From assembly GCA_017449285.1 (NCBI GenBank), contig JAFSJX010000105.1, positions 1-64,000 on the forward strand: a DNA stretch of 64,000 bases. The letters run 5' to 3'. Source of the DNA: Treponema sp. GTDB lineage: Bacteria > Spirochaetota > Spirochaetia > Treponematales > Treponemataceae. The notes under the pieces are model-generated. The model saw only the letters and a list, made by a program, of their open reading frames with translations, was not told the origin of the DNA and searched no databases. This document shows positions 24,840 through 33,304 of the stretch, piece by piece. Every line of letters starts with the position of its first letter. The stretch's first letter is position 1. Both the position numbers and the translations under genes were made by a program.

Positions 24840-25898
24840 TCACTTGAAAATTTCAGGGCTATAAAACAGAACTACATCAAAACGGCGCTCTGGGCTGAGC
24901 ATATTTTGTCCGCCACCAAGAATTATATTTTTTATTTCATTTTTATGAATTCTAGGATGTGTAAGTTCATCACATGTTAGAAATTTATGTGTTTGTATAC
25001 CAGAAATAGCAAAAGCCTTGTCATTTGCATTTCCATATGAATGATTTTTTATTATCTCTACATAATCAAATTTATCATAGGCACAAAAATCAAAGAGCAT
25101 TTTGTAAATCCATACAATAGTTCTTTGAAAACGAGAAATTTCTGTTCCTGAATTTTCCTCACCTTTTAGGCACATCTGCAAAACTGCTAAATTCGACCAT
25201 ACAAAAGCATCAAGACAGTCATCTGCGAGTTGCATTTTATCTTTTACAGTTTTCCATACAGGTTGCAAAATTAACGGAGATTGTTTATCTGCCATATCTG
25301 ATGCAACTTTTAAAATTACATTTTCAATTGCCTTGTAGTGAGGAGCCACTTCTTCTGGCGTTTCCCAGTGATTGATTTTAGGAATTCCCGAAATTAAACT
25401 TCTGAGATGTTCTTTATTGTTTTCATAGTTCTCACAAATTGAACACGCAAGAAAACAAATTGTAGGCGGACGCATTACGATTTCACAACTGTATTTGTCC
25501 TCGGAAAACTTCTTTGTCGTATTATCTGGTAATGCCGTTAATTTTACTTCCAAACCACAGAGATTTTTTTCTGTCTCTCGATTCATCATTACAAGGTCTA
25601 TTTTTTCTCTATCGCCAGTATAAAACTTTTCATAAGACGAATAACCTGCTTCAAAATTATAATATGCCTGTTCCGAAAGAGGGTTTATTTTGAATAATTC
25701 TTCACCAGAAATATAATCGTGATATAAATTATTATTTTTATCAGTTTTTAGATAGACAAGTTTTATATTTTTTGAAGACATATAGGCAACAAGAGATGCC
25801 GGAAAGGAACTGTTAAACTGATTTTTACCCCAATACTTTGCTTTTGTATAATCTCTACTTGAGTATTTCTGTCCGAACAGTCCTGCCTGTATATCCAT
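24840..25898 (-). CDS. HindVP-like type II restriction endonuclease
   Basis: The ATG at 25898 is chosen because GAGGGG lies 6 bases upstream; two earlier ATGs overlap or precede that site. The 352-residue protein begins with SSRDYTKAKYWGKNQFNSSF, as I recall for the HindVP family (site GRCGYC), and has a PD-(D/E)xK centre: D101, E117 and K119 (IDLVMM...LEVKL). It would cut unmethylated DNA. It is followed by its m5C methylase. The exact recognition site cannot be read from sequence. Confidence 0.75.
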   Translation of the reverse strand: MDIQAGLFGQKYSSRDYTKAKYWGKNQFNSSFPASLVAYMSSKNIKLVYLKTDKNNNLYHDYISGEELFKINPLSEQAYYNFEAGYSSYEKFYTGDREKIDLVMMNRETEKNLCGLEVKLTALPDNTTKKFSEDKYSCEIVMRPPTICFLACSICENYENNKEHLRSLISGIPKINHWETPEEVAPHYKAIENVILKVASDMADKQSPLILQPVWKTVKDKMQLADDCLDAFVWSNLAVLQMCLKGEENSGTEISRFQRTIVWIYKMLFDFCAYDKFDYVEIIKNHSYGNANDKAFAISGIQTHKFLTCDELTHPRIHKNEIKNIILGGGQNMLSPERRFDVVLFYSPEIFK

Positions 25899-25925
25899 TG
25901 TCATCCCCTCAAAAAACATAGCACA

Positions 25926-25954
25926 ATTATATCACAAAAACAGATTTAATTCTA
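25926..25954 (-). promoter_or_regulatory. Promoter of the restriction-modification pair
   Basis: On the minus strand TAGAAT (25954-25949) and TATAAT (25931-25926) are 17 bp apart; the -35 is weak. The G9/A9 tract at 25963-25980 lies immediately upstream. Confidence 0.5.
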
Positions 25955-25962
25955 TAAAAAAC

Positions 25963-25980
25963 TTTTTTTTTCCCCCCCCC
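25963..25980. repeat. T9C9 homopolymer tract
   Basis: Nine T followed by nine C (G9A9 when read in the direction of the nuclease gene). Such tracts are prone to slippage; it lies just upstream of the -35 element of the nuclease promoter. Confidence 0.7.
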
Positions 25981-25987
25981 TACCACC

Positions 25988-26038
25988 ACGCCCCGACCTT
26001 GGTCGGGACAAAATGGCAGCCATAATAGCGTGACGAAC
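25988..26038. repeat. Solitary copy of the 78-bp array unit
   Basis: This stretch (GCCCCGACCTTGGTCGGGAC, then AAAATGGCAGCC and AGCGTGACGAA) matches the core of the tandem unit at 57,766-58,263, with the CCCGAC-CTTG-GTCGGG hairpin intact. It lies between the restriction-modification genes and lptG. Confidence 0.75.
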
Positions 26039-26056
26039 AAAACGCCAACCCGCTGC

Positions 26057-27127
26057 CTACGTTCTCGCATACCGCAACAGCACAATGCTTATCGCCACAA
26101 ACAAGAACACGGGAAACCATGCGCCCATGAACGGGGTGATATACTGGAATTTGGCAAGTAGCATCGTAATCATCTGGCTTACGTAGAACAAAACCGCCGC
26201 GCTGATGCAGGCCGCAAGGCTCACCAAAAGCACATTCTTGCGCGTCTTACCGCTCAAGCCTATGGACAGGAAAACGACGATGAACAAAATGAACGGAAAG
26301 GCGAATTTTTTGTAGTACAGGCTCAGTTCTTCGCTGAACGGCAAGCCCGCTTTTTGCAAATGCTCGATATATTGCTTGGCTTCGCGGGCATTAACGGCTT
26401 CTACGCTGATGGTATTGTTCTGAAATGTAGTCGGGGCTTCTGTTAGACGTTCGATTATCGCGCGGTCAGGACTGCGCTGGGTCATCACACCGTCTTTAAA
26501 AGTGTACTGCGTTCCGCCGGACAAACTCCAATGGTCATTCTGAAAGACTGCGGAATCAGCACGGATAATTGCCGCAAGAGTTTTGTCTTCGTTCCGCACG
26601 ATAATAATCACCATGTACAAGCGTTTTGACGCATCATCATAATAATCCGCCTTGTAGACAATATTTCCCTCCTCAGAAATGACCACAATCTTGTCATTGT
26701 TCAGGGATTTTTCTTTGTTCAGAGATTTTTCCTGCAAGGACGTTTTTACCGCGTAGGTCGGAACGACAAGTTTATCGTCAAACACAAACAGTCCGATGCT
26801 CAGCACGAACGAAAGCACCAAAAGAGGCGCAGTAAACCGTATTAGCGGAACACCGGACGCAAAAATCGCAACCAGTTCATTGTTCGCGTAAAAATCGCTG
26901 AGCGTATAGGACACTGCAAACAGAATCGCAAGAGGCGTTGCATACCAGACGCACTTAGGCACATACATCAAAAGAATCTGCCCCACCGTCGCGCCCGGCA
27001 CCTGATTTGAAATGTAATTCCACAGGTTCATCAGCAAATCGACCAGCACTAAAATCATGGCAAAGAACATCAGCGCACCCAAAAAAAGAGGAATGAACCG
27101 CTTGAAAAGATACTGCACCAGTTTCAT
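26057..27127 (-). CDS. lptG: LPS-export-type permease, LptG-like (YjgP/YjgQ)
   Basis: The ATG at 27127 overlaps the lptF stop codon (ATGA) and starts the MKLVQYLFKRFIPLF helix; a longer frame would begin inside lptF. The 356-residue protein has two N-terminal and four C-terminal membrane segments with a periplasmic beta-jellyroll between (about 110-250). With LptF it forms the inner-membrane part of an ABC lipid extractor. Many treponemes lack classical LPS, so the cargo may be another glycolipid (inference). No LptB ATPase gene is near. Confidence 0.82.
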   Translation of the reverse strand: MKLVQYLFKRFIPLFLGALMFFAMILVLVDLLMNLWNYISNQVPGATVGQILLMYVPKCVWYATPLAILFAVSYTLSDFYANNELVAIFASGVPLIRFTAPLLVLSFVLSIGLFVFDDKLVVPTYAVKTSLQEKSLNKEKSLNNDKIVVISEEGNIVYKADYYDDASKRLYMVIIIVRNEDKTLAAIIRADSAVFQNDHWSLSGGTQYTFKDGVMTQRSPDRAIIERLTEAPTTFQNNTISVEAVNAREAKQYIEHLQKAGLPFSEELSLYYKKFAFPFILFIVVFLSIGLSGKTRKNVLLVSLAACISAAVLFYVSQMITMLLAKFQYITPFMGAWFPVFLFVAISIVLLRYART

Positions 27128-28425
27128 TTTCGCCCCAGCTGAATATAAAAGAAAACCGCCGCCACAAAAATGACCGAATTGGGAATCCACATCAGAAGAA
27201 CACCGTTCATGCCGCTTCGCGAGCCAAAAATCTGCCCCAAAATCATCATCGCCCAGTATGCAACGGAAATAAACAGCCCGATAATCAGCCCGATTGTCTG
27301 ACCGTTATGCTTTCCGAACAAAAGTGCCAGCGGCAGAGCAAGCAACGCGAAAAAAATTGACCCAAACGGAACGGAAAACTTCTTGTTGTATTCCAGCCTG
27401 TATTTATTCAAGTCTTTGGGATTAACGCCAGTGTCTTTTTCCATCTCCAAAATCCGCTGGCGAAGGTCGTAGGAAGTCATCTCGCTGGGAATAACGCGGG
27501 TATTGTTGCTGAAAAATGAAGACTCAAAAATATTCAGCATCAGATTTTTTGACTGCAAGACATCATAATTCGCTTTTTTTGCGCTGTCAAAAAAGACCAC
27601 GGTAGAATCGTTCATCTCAACCGACATAAGAACGCCCGCCGTTGTCGATTTTTTTACATCGGATTCACTCGCCACAATAATCCGCTGCTCGCCGTCTGCA
27701 TCCGTGTCAAAAAAAATCAAATCGCTCACGTTCGTTCCGTTCACCTGACCAATCACCAAGGTCTTGTCGTTCGTTCGCTTGACCGAGTTGGATTCCAGTT
27801 CAATCGCCGGATTTGACATCAGAATTGTACGCCGAAGCTGGTTATATTTGAGCGTTCCCAGTGGCAAAAGATAGTCGTTCACAAAAAAAGAGATGATTGA
27901 AATGACCAGCCCCAAAATAATCACCGGAAGCACCAGCATTTTGTAGCCCATGCCCGAAGCGCGCAGAATCAGCACCTCGTTTTCCGTCACCAGCCGACCA
28001 AGGCACATCAAAAAACCCACGAGCGTCGCAAAAGGCGCGGACTGCGCGATAATCATCGGAAGAGAATAGGAAATCAGCCTGAGAACGTCTGCCAAAGGAA
28101 CGCGCTTTTTCAAAATGTTTTCTGCCAAAAGCAAAATTTGGTTGCAGAAAAAGACCATGAAGAAAAATAAAAATGCGATGAAAAAATACAGGAACAATTC
28201 TTTGGTCAGATAGCGCACCATCACAAAGCGATTTACCCCGCTCTCCTCCTGCATGGTCGTACAAAGTGCATTCCCCAGCCGACGAAACCCCAGCCGGTAG
28301 CATAATCTGCCGGTCGAGCGGAACAACCAGTTGAGCAGATTGAAATCAGCAAAAGCCTGCCCGATACTTGCCCGCACCGAAGAGAAAAAATCATCTACTT
28401 TTTCAGGAAGCAGACTGACAGCCAT
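27124..28425 (-). CDS. lptF: LPS-export-type permease, LptF-like (YjgP/YjgQ)
   Basis: The 433-residue protein has the family layout: membrane helices near residues 75-190, a periplasmic domain (about 200-330), and helices to the end. An N-terminal extension of about 65 residues before the first helix is longer than usual. It starts directly after the dut stop codon and overlaps lptG by four bases, so dut-lptF-lptG is an operon. Confidence 0.82.
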   Translation of the reverse strand: MAVSLLPEKVDDFFSSVRASIGQAFADFNLLNWLFRSTGRLCYRLGFRRLGNALCTTMQEESGVNRFVMVRYLTKELFLYFFIAFLFFFMVFFCNQILLLAENILKKRVPLADVLRLISYSLPMIIAQSAPFATLVGFLMCLGRLVTENEVLILRASGMGYKMLVLPVIILGLVISIISFFVNDYLLPLGTLKYNQLRRTILMSNPAIELESNSVKRTNDKTLVIGQVNGTNVSDLIFFDTDADGEQRIIVASESDVKKSTTAGVLMSVEMNDSTVVFFDSAKKANYDVLQSKNLMLNIFESSFFSNNTRVIPSEMTSYDLRQRILEMEKDTGVNPKDLNKYRLEYNKKFSVPFGSIFFALLALPLALLFGKHNGQTIGLIIGLFISVAYWAMMILGQIFGSRSGMNGVLLMWIPNSVIFVAAVFFYIQLGRK

Positions 28426-28875
28426 CTATTTTTTGCTGACCCCCGTACTACCAAATCCGCCTGCACCGCGCTCCGTCTGGTCAAGAGAAGCGACTGGCTG
28501 AAAGGCACCAAGAGTCACCGGGGCGACAACCAATTGTGCGATGCGGTCGCCGTTGTTGACCGTAAAATCGTCTTTCCCTAAATTGATGAGAATTACCTTT
28601 ACTTCGCCACGGTAGTCGCTGTCAATCGTGCCGGGCGTGTTCAAAACCGTAACGCCGTTCTTTGCCGCCAGTCCAGACCGAGGGCGCACCTGCACTTCGT
28701 ATCCTTGTGGAATTGCAAACGCAAGCCCCGTCGGAATCATTGCGCGCTCCCCCGCTTTCAGTGTCACCGGCTCTTTTAAAAAAGCGCACACATCGCATCC
28801 CGCCGCGCCCACCGTCTTGTATTCAGGTAACACCGCGCCTTCTGCCACCGTGCATGGAATTGAAATCGTATTCAT
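28426..28875 (-). CDS. dut: dUTP diphosphatase
   Basis: The 149-residue protein hydrolyses dUTP to dUMP, keeping uracil out of DNA. The five trimeric-dUTPase motifs are present: [39 protein letters not shown] and GAGGFGSTG. The ATG at 28875 is chosen because a -10 element ends 6-7 bases before it and family N-termini begin here; a longer reading to 28917 would start upstream of the promoter's -35. The mRNA may be leaderless, as no ribosome site is seen. Confidence 0.92.
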   Translation of the reverse strand: MNTISIPCTVAEGAVLPEYKTVGAAGCDVCAFLKEPVTLKAGERAMIPTGLAFAIPQGYEVQVRPRSGLAAKNGVTVLNTPGTIDSDYRGEVKVILINLGKDDFTVNNGDRIAQLVVAPVTLGAFQPVASLDQTERGAGGFGSTGVSKK

Positions 28876-28881
28876 GCGGAT

Positions 28882-28910
28882 ATTGTAGCAGATTACGGGC
28901 GTTGTGTCAT
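28882..28910 (-). promoter_or_regulatory. Promoter of dut-lptF-lptG
   Basis: On the minus strand ATGACA (28910-28905) and TACAAT (28887-28882) are 17 bp apart. The predicted start point is at or one base before the ATG. Confidence 0.6.
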
Positions 28911-28915
28911 TAGAC

Positions 28916-28958
28916 AAAAAAACTCCAGCCCTCTGGCTTCCACCAAAAAACTGGAGTT
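28916..28958 (-). terminator. Terminator of rpsO-pnp
   Basis: On the minus strand AACTCCAG pairs with CTGGAGTT and is followed by a run of T. It lies about 95 bases after the pnp stop codon. Confidence 0.75.
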
Positions 28959-28977
28959 AAAAAAACACATTACTGTG

Positions 28978-29060
28978 AGCCGCCACGGATGGCGGCTGAA
29001 AACTGAGACGGCAGCTTGTCTGCCGTCAGAAATAAAAATGACAGGATGTCATTTTTATTT
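28978..29060. repeat. Triple stem-loop element overlapping the pnp stop codon
   Basis: Hairpins: AGCCGCCA/TGGCGGCT with loop CGGA (28978-28997); GACGGCAG/CTGCCGTC with loop CTTGT (29007-29027); and a perfect 14-bp stem AAATAAAAATGACA/TGTCATTTTTATTT with loop GGA (29030-29060), which contains the pnp stop. The layout matches 15,875-15,953. Confidence 0.75.
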
Positions 29061-31160
29061 CGCTGCCTCAATCGCGTCGATGTAACTCAGGTTCAGGCGG
29101 CCCATCTTGTCCACTTCAAGCAGCTTGACGGGAATCTGCTGACCTTCCTTGAGTACGTCAGTCACTTTTTCTACGCGCTGGCGGGAAAGTTTTGAGATAT
29201 GGCACAAGCCCTCTTTTCCCGGCAGGATTTCGACAAATGCGCCGAATTCCATGATGCGCTTTACGGTTCCGTTGTAGATTACGCCAACTTCCGGGTCAGA
29301 AACAATGCCCTTTACGGCAGCCTTTGCCTCTTCCGCAGCCTTGCCTGTTGAACCGTAAATTGAAACAGTTCCGTCCTCTGCAGTGTCAATCTTAACGCCG
29401 TACTGAGCGCACAGAGCCTTGATTGTCTTTCCGCCCGGTCCGATGAGCGCACCGATTTTGTCGGTGTCAATCTTCATCGAAAGAATTTTGGGCGCAAACG
29501 GGCTGATTGGCTGCGGCTTGTCGATGCATTTTTCCATGATGGAAAGAATGTGCAGACGACCTTCTTTTGCCTGAGCCAACGCCTTCTTCATGATTTCTGT
29601 CGTAACGCCCGCAATCTTGATGTCCATCTGGAATCCAGTGATGCCATCTTTTGTTCCGGCAACTTTAAAGTCCATGTCGCCAAGGTGGTCTTCCTCACCC
29701 AGAATGTCAGACAGAATCTGATAGCGTCCGTAGGGATTGTCGCCTTCCGGCTCAGTAATCAGACCCATGGCTATACCGGCGACCATCTTCTTCATCGGAA
29801 CGCCCGCCGCCAGAAGCGACAGACAGCCGCCGCAGGTTGAAGCCTGTGAAGAAGAGCCGTTTGACTCCATGATTTCAGAGACAACGCGCACCGTATACGG
29901 GAATTCTTCCACCGACGGAATCATCGGGGCAAGCGAGCGGCGTGCCAAGTTTCCGTGACCGATTTCGCGGCGACCAGTGGTCAGGCGACCAGTCTCACCA
30001 ACGGAATACGGCGGAAAGTTGTAGTGCAGGATGAAGTTTTCGCTTCTCTCGCCATCAATGTCATCGTATACCTGAGCGTCCATCACTGTTCCCAACGTGG
30101 TGACAGCCAGAGACTGTGTCTCGCCACGAGTGAACAATGCGCTTCCGTGCGGGCGTGGCAATACGTTCACCTCGCAGGTAATCGGACGGATTTCGTCGCA
30201 CTTGCGTCCGTCAATGCGCACGCCCTTATCCAAAATGCTCTTGCGGAGCAGGTTGTACTGAATGTCGTCAAAGCACTGGTCGAACAGTTTCTTCTGGATT
30301 TCGTCCTCAAACTGTTCTGCGTGGGCGGCAACAATCTGCTTCTTGGCAGCACTGATTGCGCTTCCGCGGTTCATCTTGCCGTCCTGGAAGCAAGCCTTTT
30401 CCAAAAGCGGAGTCGCCTCTGCAATGATTGCGTCCTTGTTTTCAAGTTCCACGTTGAGCGGCGCGAGCGGCAATTTTTCTTTTCCCGCTTTCTTTACCAG
30501 TTCGTCCTGCAGGTGGCACATGTCGGTGATAAAGCCCTGCGCCTTTTCCAAAGCACCGAGCATCACTTCCTCAGTTGCCTCGTTTGCGCCGCCCTCGACC
30601 ATCGTAAAGCCGTCGGCAGTTCCCGCAACGACAATTTCCAAATCAGCCTCATCAATCTGCTTGAAAGTCGGGTTAATCACGTACTCGCCGTTCAGGTATG
30701 CAACGCGGCATGCGGCAACCGGTCCGTGGAACGGAATGTCACTGATTGAGACAGCCGCGCTGGAAGCGATGACCGCAAGAATGTCAGGCGGGTTTACGCC
30801 GTCAGATGAAACACAGGTCGGCACAATCTGAATCTCGCGTCCGAAAGAGGTCTCAAAGAGGGGACGCATCGGGCGGTCAATCAGGCGGGAAACCAAAATT
30901 TCCTTGTCCTTCGGGCGACCCTCACGCTTGATGAATCCACCGGGAATTTTTCCTGCGGCATAATATTTTTCGTTGTACTCAACGGTTACTGGAACGAAGT
31001 CCAATCCTTCCTTTACTTCGGAAGCACAGCAGACAGTCGCCACGATTGCAGAACCAGCGAACTGCGCGTACACACACCCGTTAGCCTGCTTACCGATTTT
31101 GCCTGTCTCCAGAATGAGTTCTTCGTTACCGATTTTGTAGGTTACTCTTTCTACTGCCAT
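29055..31160 (-). CDS. pnp: Polyribonucleotide nucleotidyltransferase (PNPase)
   Basis: The 701-residue phosphorolytic 3'-5' exoribonuclease has two RNase PH domains (about 10-230 and 310-545), a KH domain (GPGGKTIKALCAQYGVKID, about 555-610) and a C-terminal S1 domain (about 620-690). FFRT-type GRRE motifs and TCGGCLSLLAAGVP are present. It degrades RNA in the degradosome and processes its own leader in many bacteria. GGAG precedes the ATG. It is 12 bases after rpsO, the common order. Confidence 0.96.
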   Translation of the reverse strand: MAVERVTYKIGNEELILETGKIGKQANGCVYAQFAGSAIVATVCCASEVKEGLDFVPVTVEYNEKYYAAGKIPGGFIKREGRPKDKEILVSRLIDRPMRPLFETSFGREIQIVPTCVSSDGVNPPDILAVIASSAAVSISDIPFHGPVAACRVAYLNGEYVINPTFKQIDEADLEIVVAGTADGFTMVEGGANEATEEVMLGALEKAQGFITDMCHLQDELVKKAGKEKLPLAPLNVELENKDAIIAEATPLLEKACFQDGKMNRGSAISAAKKQIVAAHAEQFEDEIQKKLFDQCFDDIQYNLLRKSILDKGVRIDGRKCDEIRPITCEVNVLPRPHGSALFTRGETQSLAVTTLGTVMDAQVYDDIDGERSENFILHYNFPPYSVGETGRLTTGRREIGHGNLARRSLAPMIPSVEEFPYTVRVVSEIMESNGSSSQASTCGGCLSLLAAGVPMKKMVAGIAMGLITEPEGDNPYGRYQILSDILGEEDHLGDMDFKVAGTKDGITGFQMDIKIAGVTTEIMKKALAQAKEGRLHILSIMEKCIDKPQPISPFAPKILSMKIDTDKIGALIGPGGKTIKALCAQYGVKIDTAEDGTVSIYGSTGKAAEEAKAAVKGIVSDPEVGVIYNGTVKRIMEFGAFVEILPGKEGLCHISKLSRQRVEKVTDVLKEGQQIPVKLLEVDKMGRLNLSYIDAIEAAK

Positions 31161-31172
31161 TGCACGCTCCGC

Positions 31173-31442
31173 TTATTTGCGCAAGCCAAGTTCTTTGATG
31201 AGCGAGCGATAGAGTTCGAGGTCACGAGTCTGCAAGTATTTGAGCAGTTTTCTGCGCTGACCAACCGCTTTGAGAAGTCCGCGGGATGCGCCCGTGTCTT
31301 TCGGAAAACGCTGTTTATGAGCGGTAAGCTGTTTGATGCGTTCGGTCAACAATGCGACCTGAACTTTTGTGTTGCCGGTGTCTGAATCATTTGCACCGAA
31401 TTTGCTGACGATAGCAGCAGTCTCTTCTTTTGTAAGTGCCAT
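31173..31442 (-). CDS. rpsO: Ribosomal protein S15
   Basis: The 89-residue protein has the full S15 signature (QVALLTERIKQLTAHKQRFP, KYLQTRDLELYRSLIKELGL) and binds 16S rRNA early in small-subunit assembly. AAGGAG precedes the ATG. It has a leader of about 200 nt with strong stem-loops, where S15 may repress its own synthesis as in other bacteria (inference). Confidence 0.97.
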   Translation of the reverse strand: MALTKEETAAIVSKFGANDSDTGNTKVQVALLTERIKQLTAHKQRFPKDTGASRGLLKAVGQRRKLLKYLQTRDLELYRSLIKELGLRK

Positions 31443-31650
31443 TACTTACTCCTTAAAATATATTTTCCCCTGAATTGCCAAACTGACCTGCCCTATCATT
31501 CCTCGTGGCGACCCATTGGAACCCAGCAGCGTGACGCTATCCGAAAACCAATTTTTTCTAGCCGTCAGAACGGTAAGAACACAAACAAGGGTTTGTGCTG
31601 GCGTGGTCTTTTCACCGCGACCAGACAGTTGTATCGAAAGATACCATTCC
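31443..31650 (-). promoter_or_regulatory. Structured leader of rpsO-pnp
   Basis: The region between the promoter and rpsO has no gene. It contains stem-loops such as CACAAAC/GTTTGTG, CCGT/ACGG and GGTC/GACC in the first 110 nt, then AGCGTGACGC. It is a candidate S15 autoregulatory site. Together with the promoter and unassigned DNA to 31,776 it accounts for the gap of about 330 bp before the hydrogenase pseudogene. Confidence 0.45.
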
Positions 31651-31651
31651 T

Positions 31652-31679
31652 ATTATAGAGATATAATGAGAAAAGTCAA
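31652..31679 (-). promoter_or_regulatory. Sigma70-type promoter of rpsO-pnp
   Basis: On the minus strand TTGACT (31679-31674) and TATAAT (31657-31652) are 16 bp apart. Confidence 0.75.
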
Positions 31680-31776
31680 TGCGCTTGACACACGGTTGTC
31701 AGACACAAAAGAAACCAAAATCCATGTTTCCCTGCCGTCATCGCTCACAAGAGAGAACTTCCCTTCTTATTGTTTT

Positions 31777-33237
31777 TTACACTTCCAGTGTGGCAATTGC
31801 CGTTTTTATCTCCGCAGTGCCCGAGCGAAGGCGTTCAGTCGCATCCGTTACAGCCTGCTGGGCATCCCGCATGAGACCAATTGACCTCAGCAGCATTTCG
31901 CCGCCATTGTTCTGTTCCGCCACGGCCCCGCGCACCTGAGATTCCTGCTGCTTAACCTGAGATGAAAGACCAACAATGTGGGTAAACTGACCAGAAACCT
32001 CCTCGGTTTTCTGAGAGACACTGTCTATGAGCGACTTCATGTTTTTGAGCACCTCATCAATGGCGCGGGTCTGCTTGCTGGAATCTTCGGCAAGTTTTCT
32101 GATTTCCTGCGCAACAACCGCAAAGCCCTTTCCCGACTCACCTGCATGTGCCGCTTCGATTGCCGCATTCATGGAAAGCAAATTTGTCTGAGCCGCGATA
32201 GAATCAATCATCTTGCTCATTTCCATAAGACCAGAAGAACTTTCTTCAATTTGACGGACAATAGACGTAACATCATTCAAGCGGGTCTGACCGACATTTG
32301 TCGCCTGTTCAAGTTCATTTACTACGACAAAATTCTTTTCCAATTATCAATTGAAGACTGAATCTGCGCCTTAAAGTCCTGGGTCATCTTGTGCATGACG
32401 TAACAACTACAGTGTTCCATTTTGTTCACGCCGTTAAAGATTGCCTTTGCCATTTCGCGGCAGGATGCGTATCCACAGGCCTGACAGTTCAGCTCATCTT
32501 TTTTCTCGTACTTTCCCATTTCGTGGAAGATGCGTTTGATATCCTCTTCCGTGGGCTCTTTCAGATGCCTGACAGAATCGCTGCGGTCAGTGTAAGTACG
32601 TGTGTAGATATTCTCTTTCCAGAACTGGTTGATTGTCTCATCCAGTTTTTTAAGGGAACTTTTCTTGACCTTGTCGCCGTCCATTTTCCATTCGGCAAGG
32701 CGTTTTTCCATGCGGCGCTCAATATAGCCTTCCAGTTCATCAGTGGAAAGATCCTGATTGTCCGTTCCCGCCCCACAGTTACAGCCTTTGCCACAGTTCA
32801 GACAGTCAATCAACTGATAGGCAGGATTCTTGCCTTTTTTGAGGTCAGCGGCACTTGGGGTTATTGCGTTTGATATGCTCTACGTATGATTTGGTCGTCA
32901 GTTCCGCACCAAAGCCGACATCAAAGACAGCCTTTACGCCGACAGATTTTAGCCAGCCGTTAAGTTCCAAATCTTTTCCACGGAAGTGTGCGGCAACAGC
33001 AGGAGCAACGATTGCAACAATGCCCACGCCTTTCTTTAGCGCGGCAAAAAATTCCTCGGTATCATCAATACCATGACGGGCATCATGCTTACAGGCTTCA
33101 ATACACGCTCCGCATCCCAGACACAATTCGTGATTAACTTTTACATAATCCCCGGAGCCATCATTACACAATTTTGACGGACACACCGCAATACACCGAT
33201 GACAGTTTACGCATTTGTCCTTATCGACAAAAATCAC
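31777..33237 (-). pseudogene. Decayed [FeFe]-hydrogenase-like sensor with chemoreceptor tail
   Basis: Three frames on the minus strand are pieces of one gene. The first (33237-32845) has two 4Fe-4S motifs (CVNCHRCIAVCP, CLGCGACIEACKH) and the start of the hydrogenase domain, up to HIKRNNPK. There the sequence jumps, in another frame, to ADLKKGKNPAYQLIDCLNC, so most of the H-cluster domain is deleted. The second (32813-32322) has the later cysteines (NCGKGCNCG, CQACGYASC). A further frameshift at IDNWK leads to the third (32343-31777), a methyl-accepting signalling domain ([20 protein letters not shown]). Intact relatives are single sensory hydrogenases. Two lesions make a functional product unlikely. 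Confidence 0.8.
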
Positions 33238-33304
33238 AGGTGTGTTAAGTCAGACTTTGCCATCTTACATACCTCGATATGTATATTTTATCAAAAACCG
33301 CCTG

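Noticed and set aside
24840-25919. Start of the nuclease at the first ATG (25919)
   Set aside because: That ATG precedes the GAGGGG ribosome site; the ATG at 25898 has the proper spacing.
29955-30749. 264-codon frame on the plus strand
   Set aside because: It is antisense to pnp and has no supporting start site or domain.
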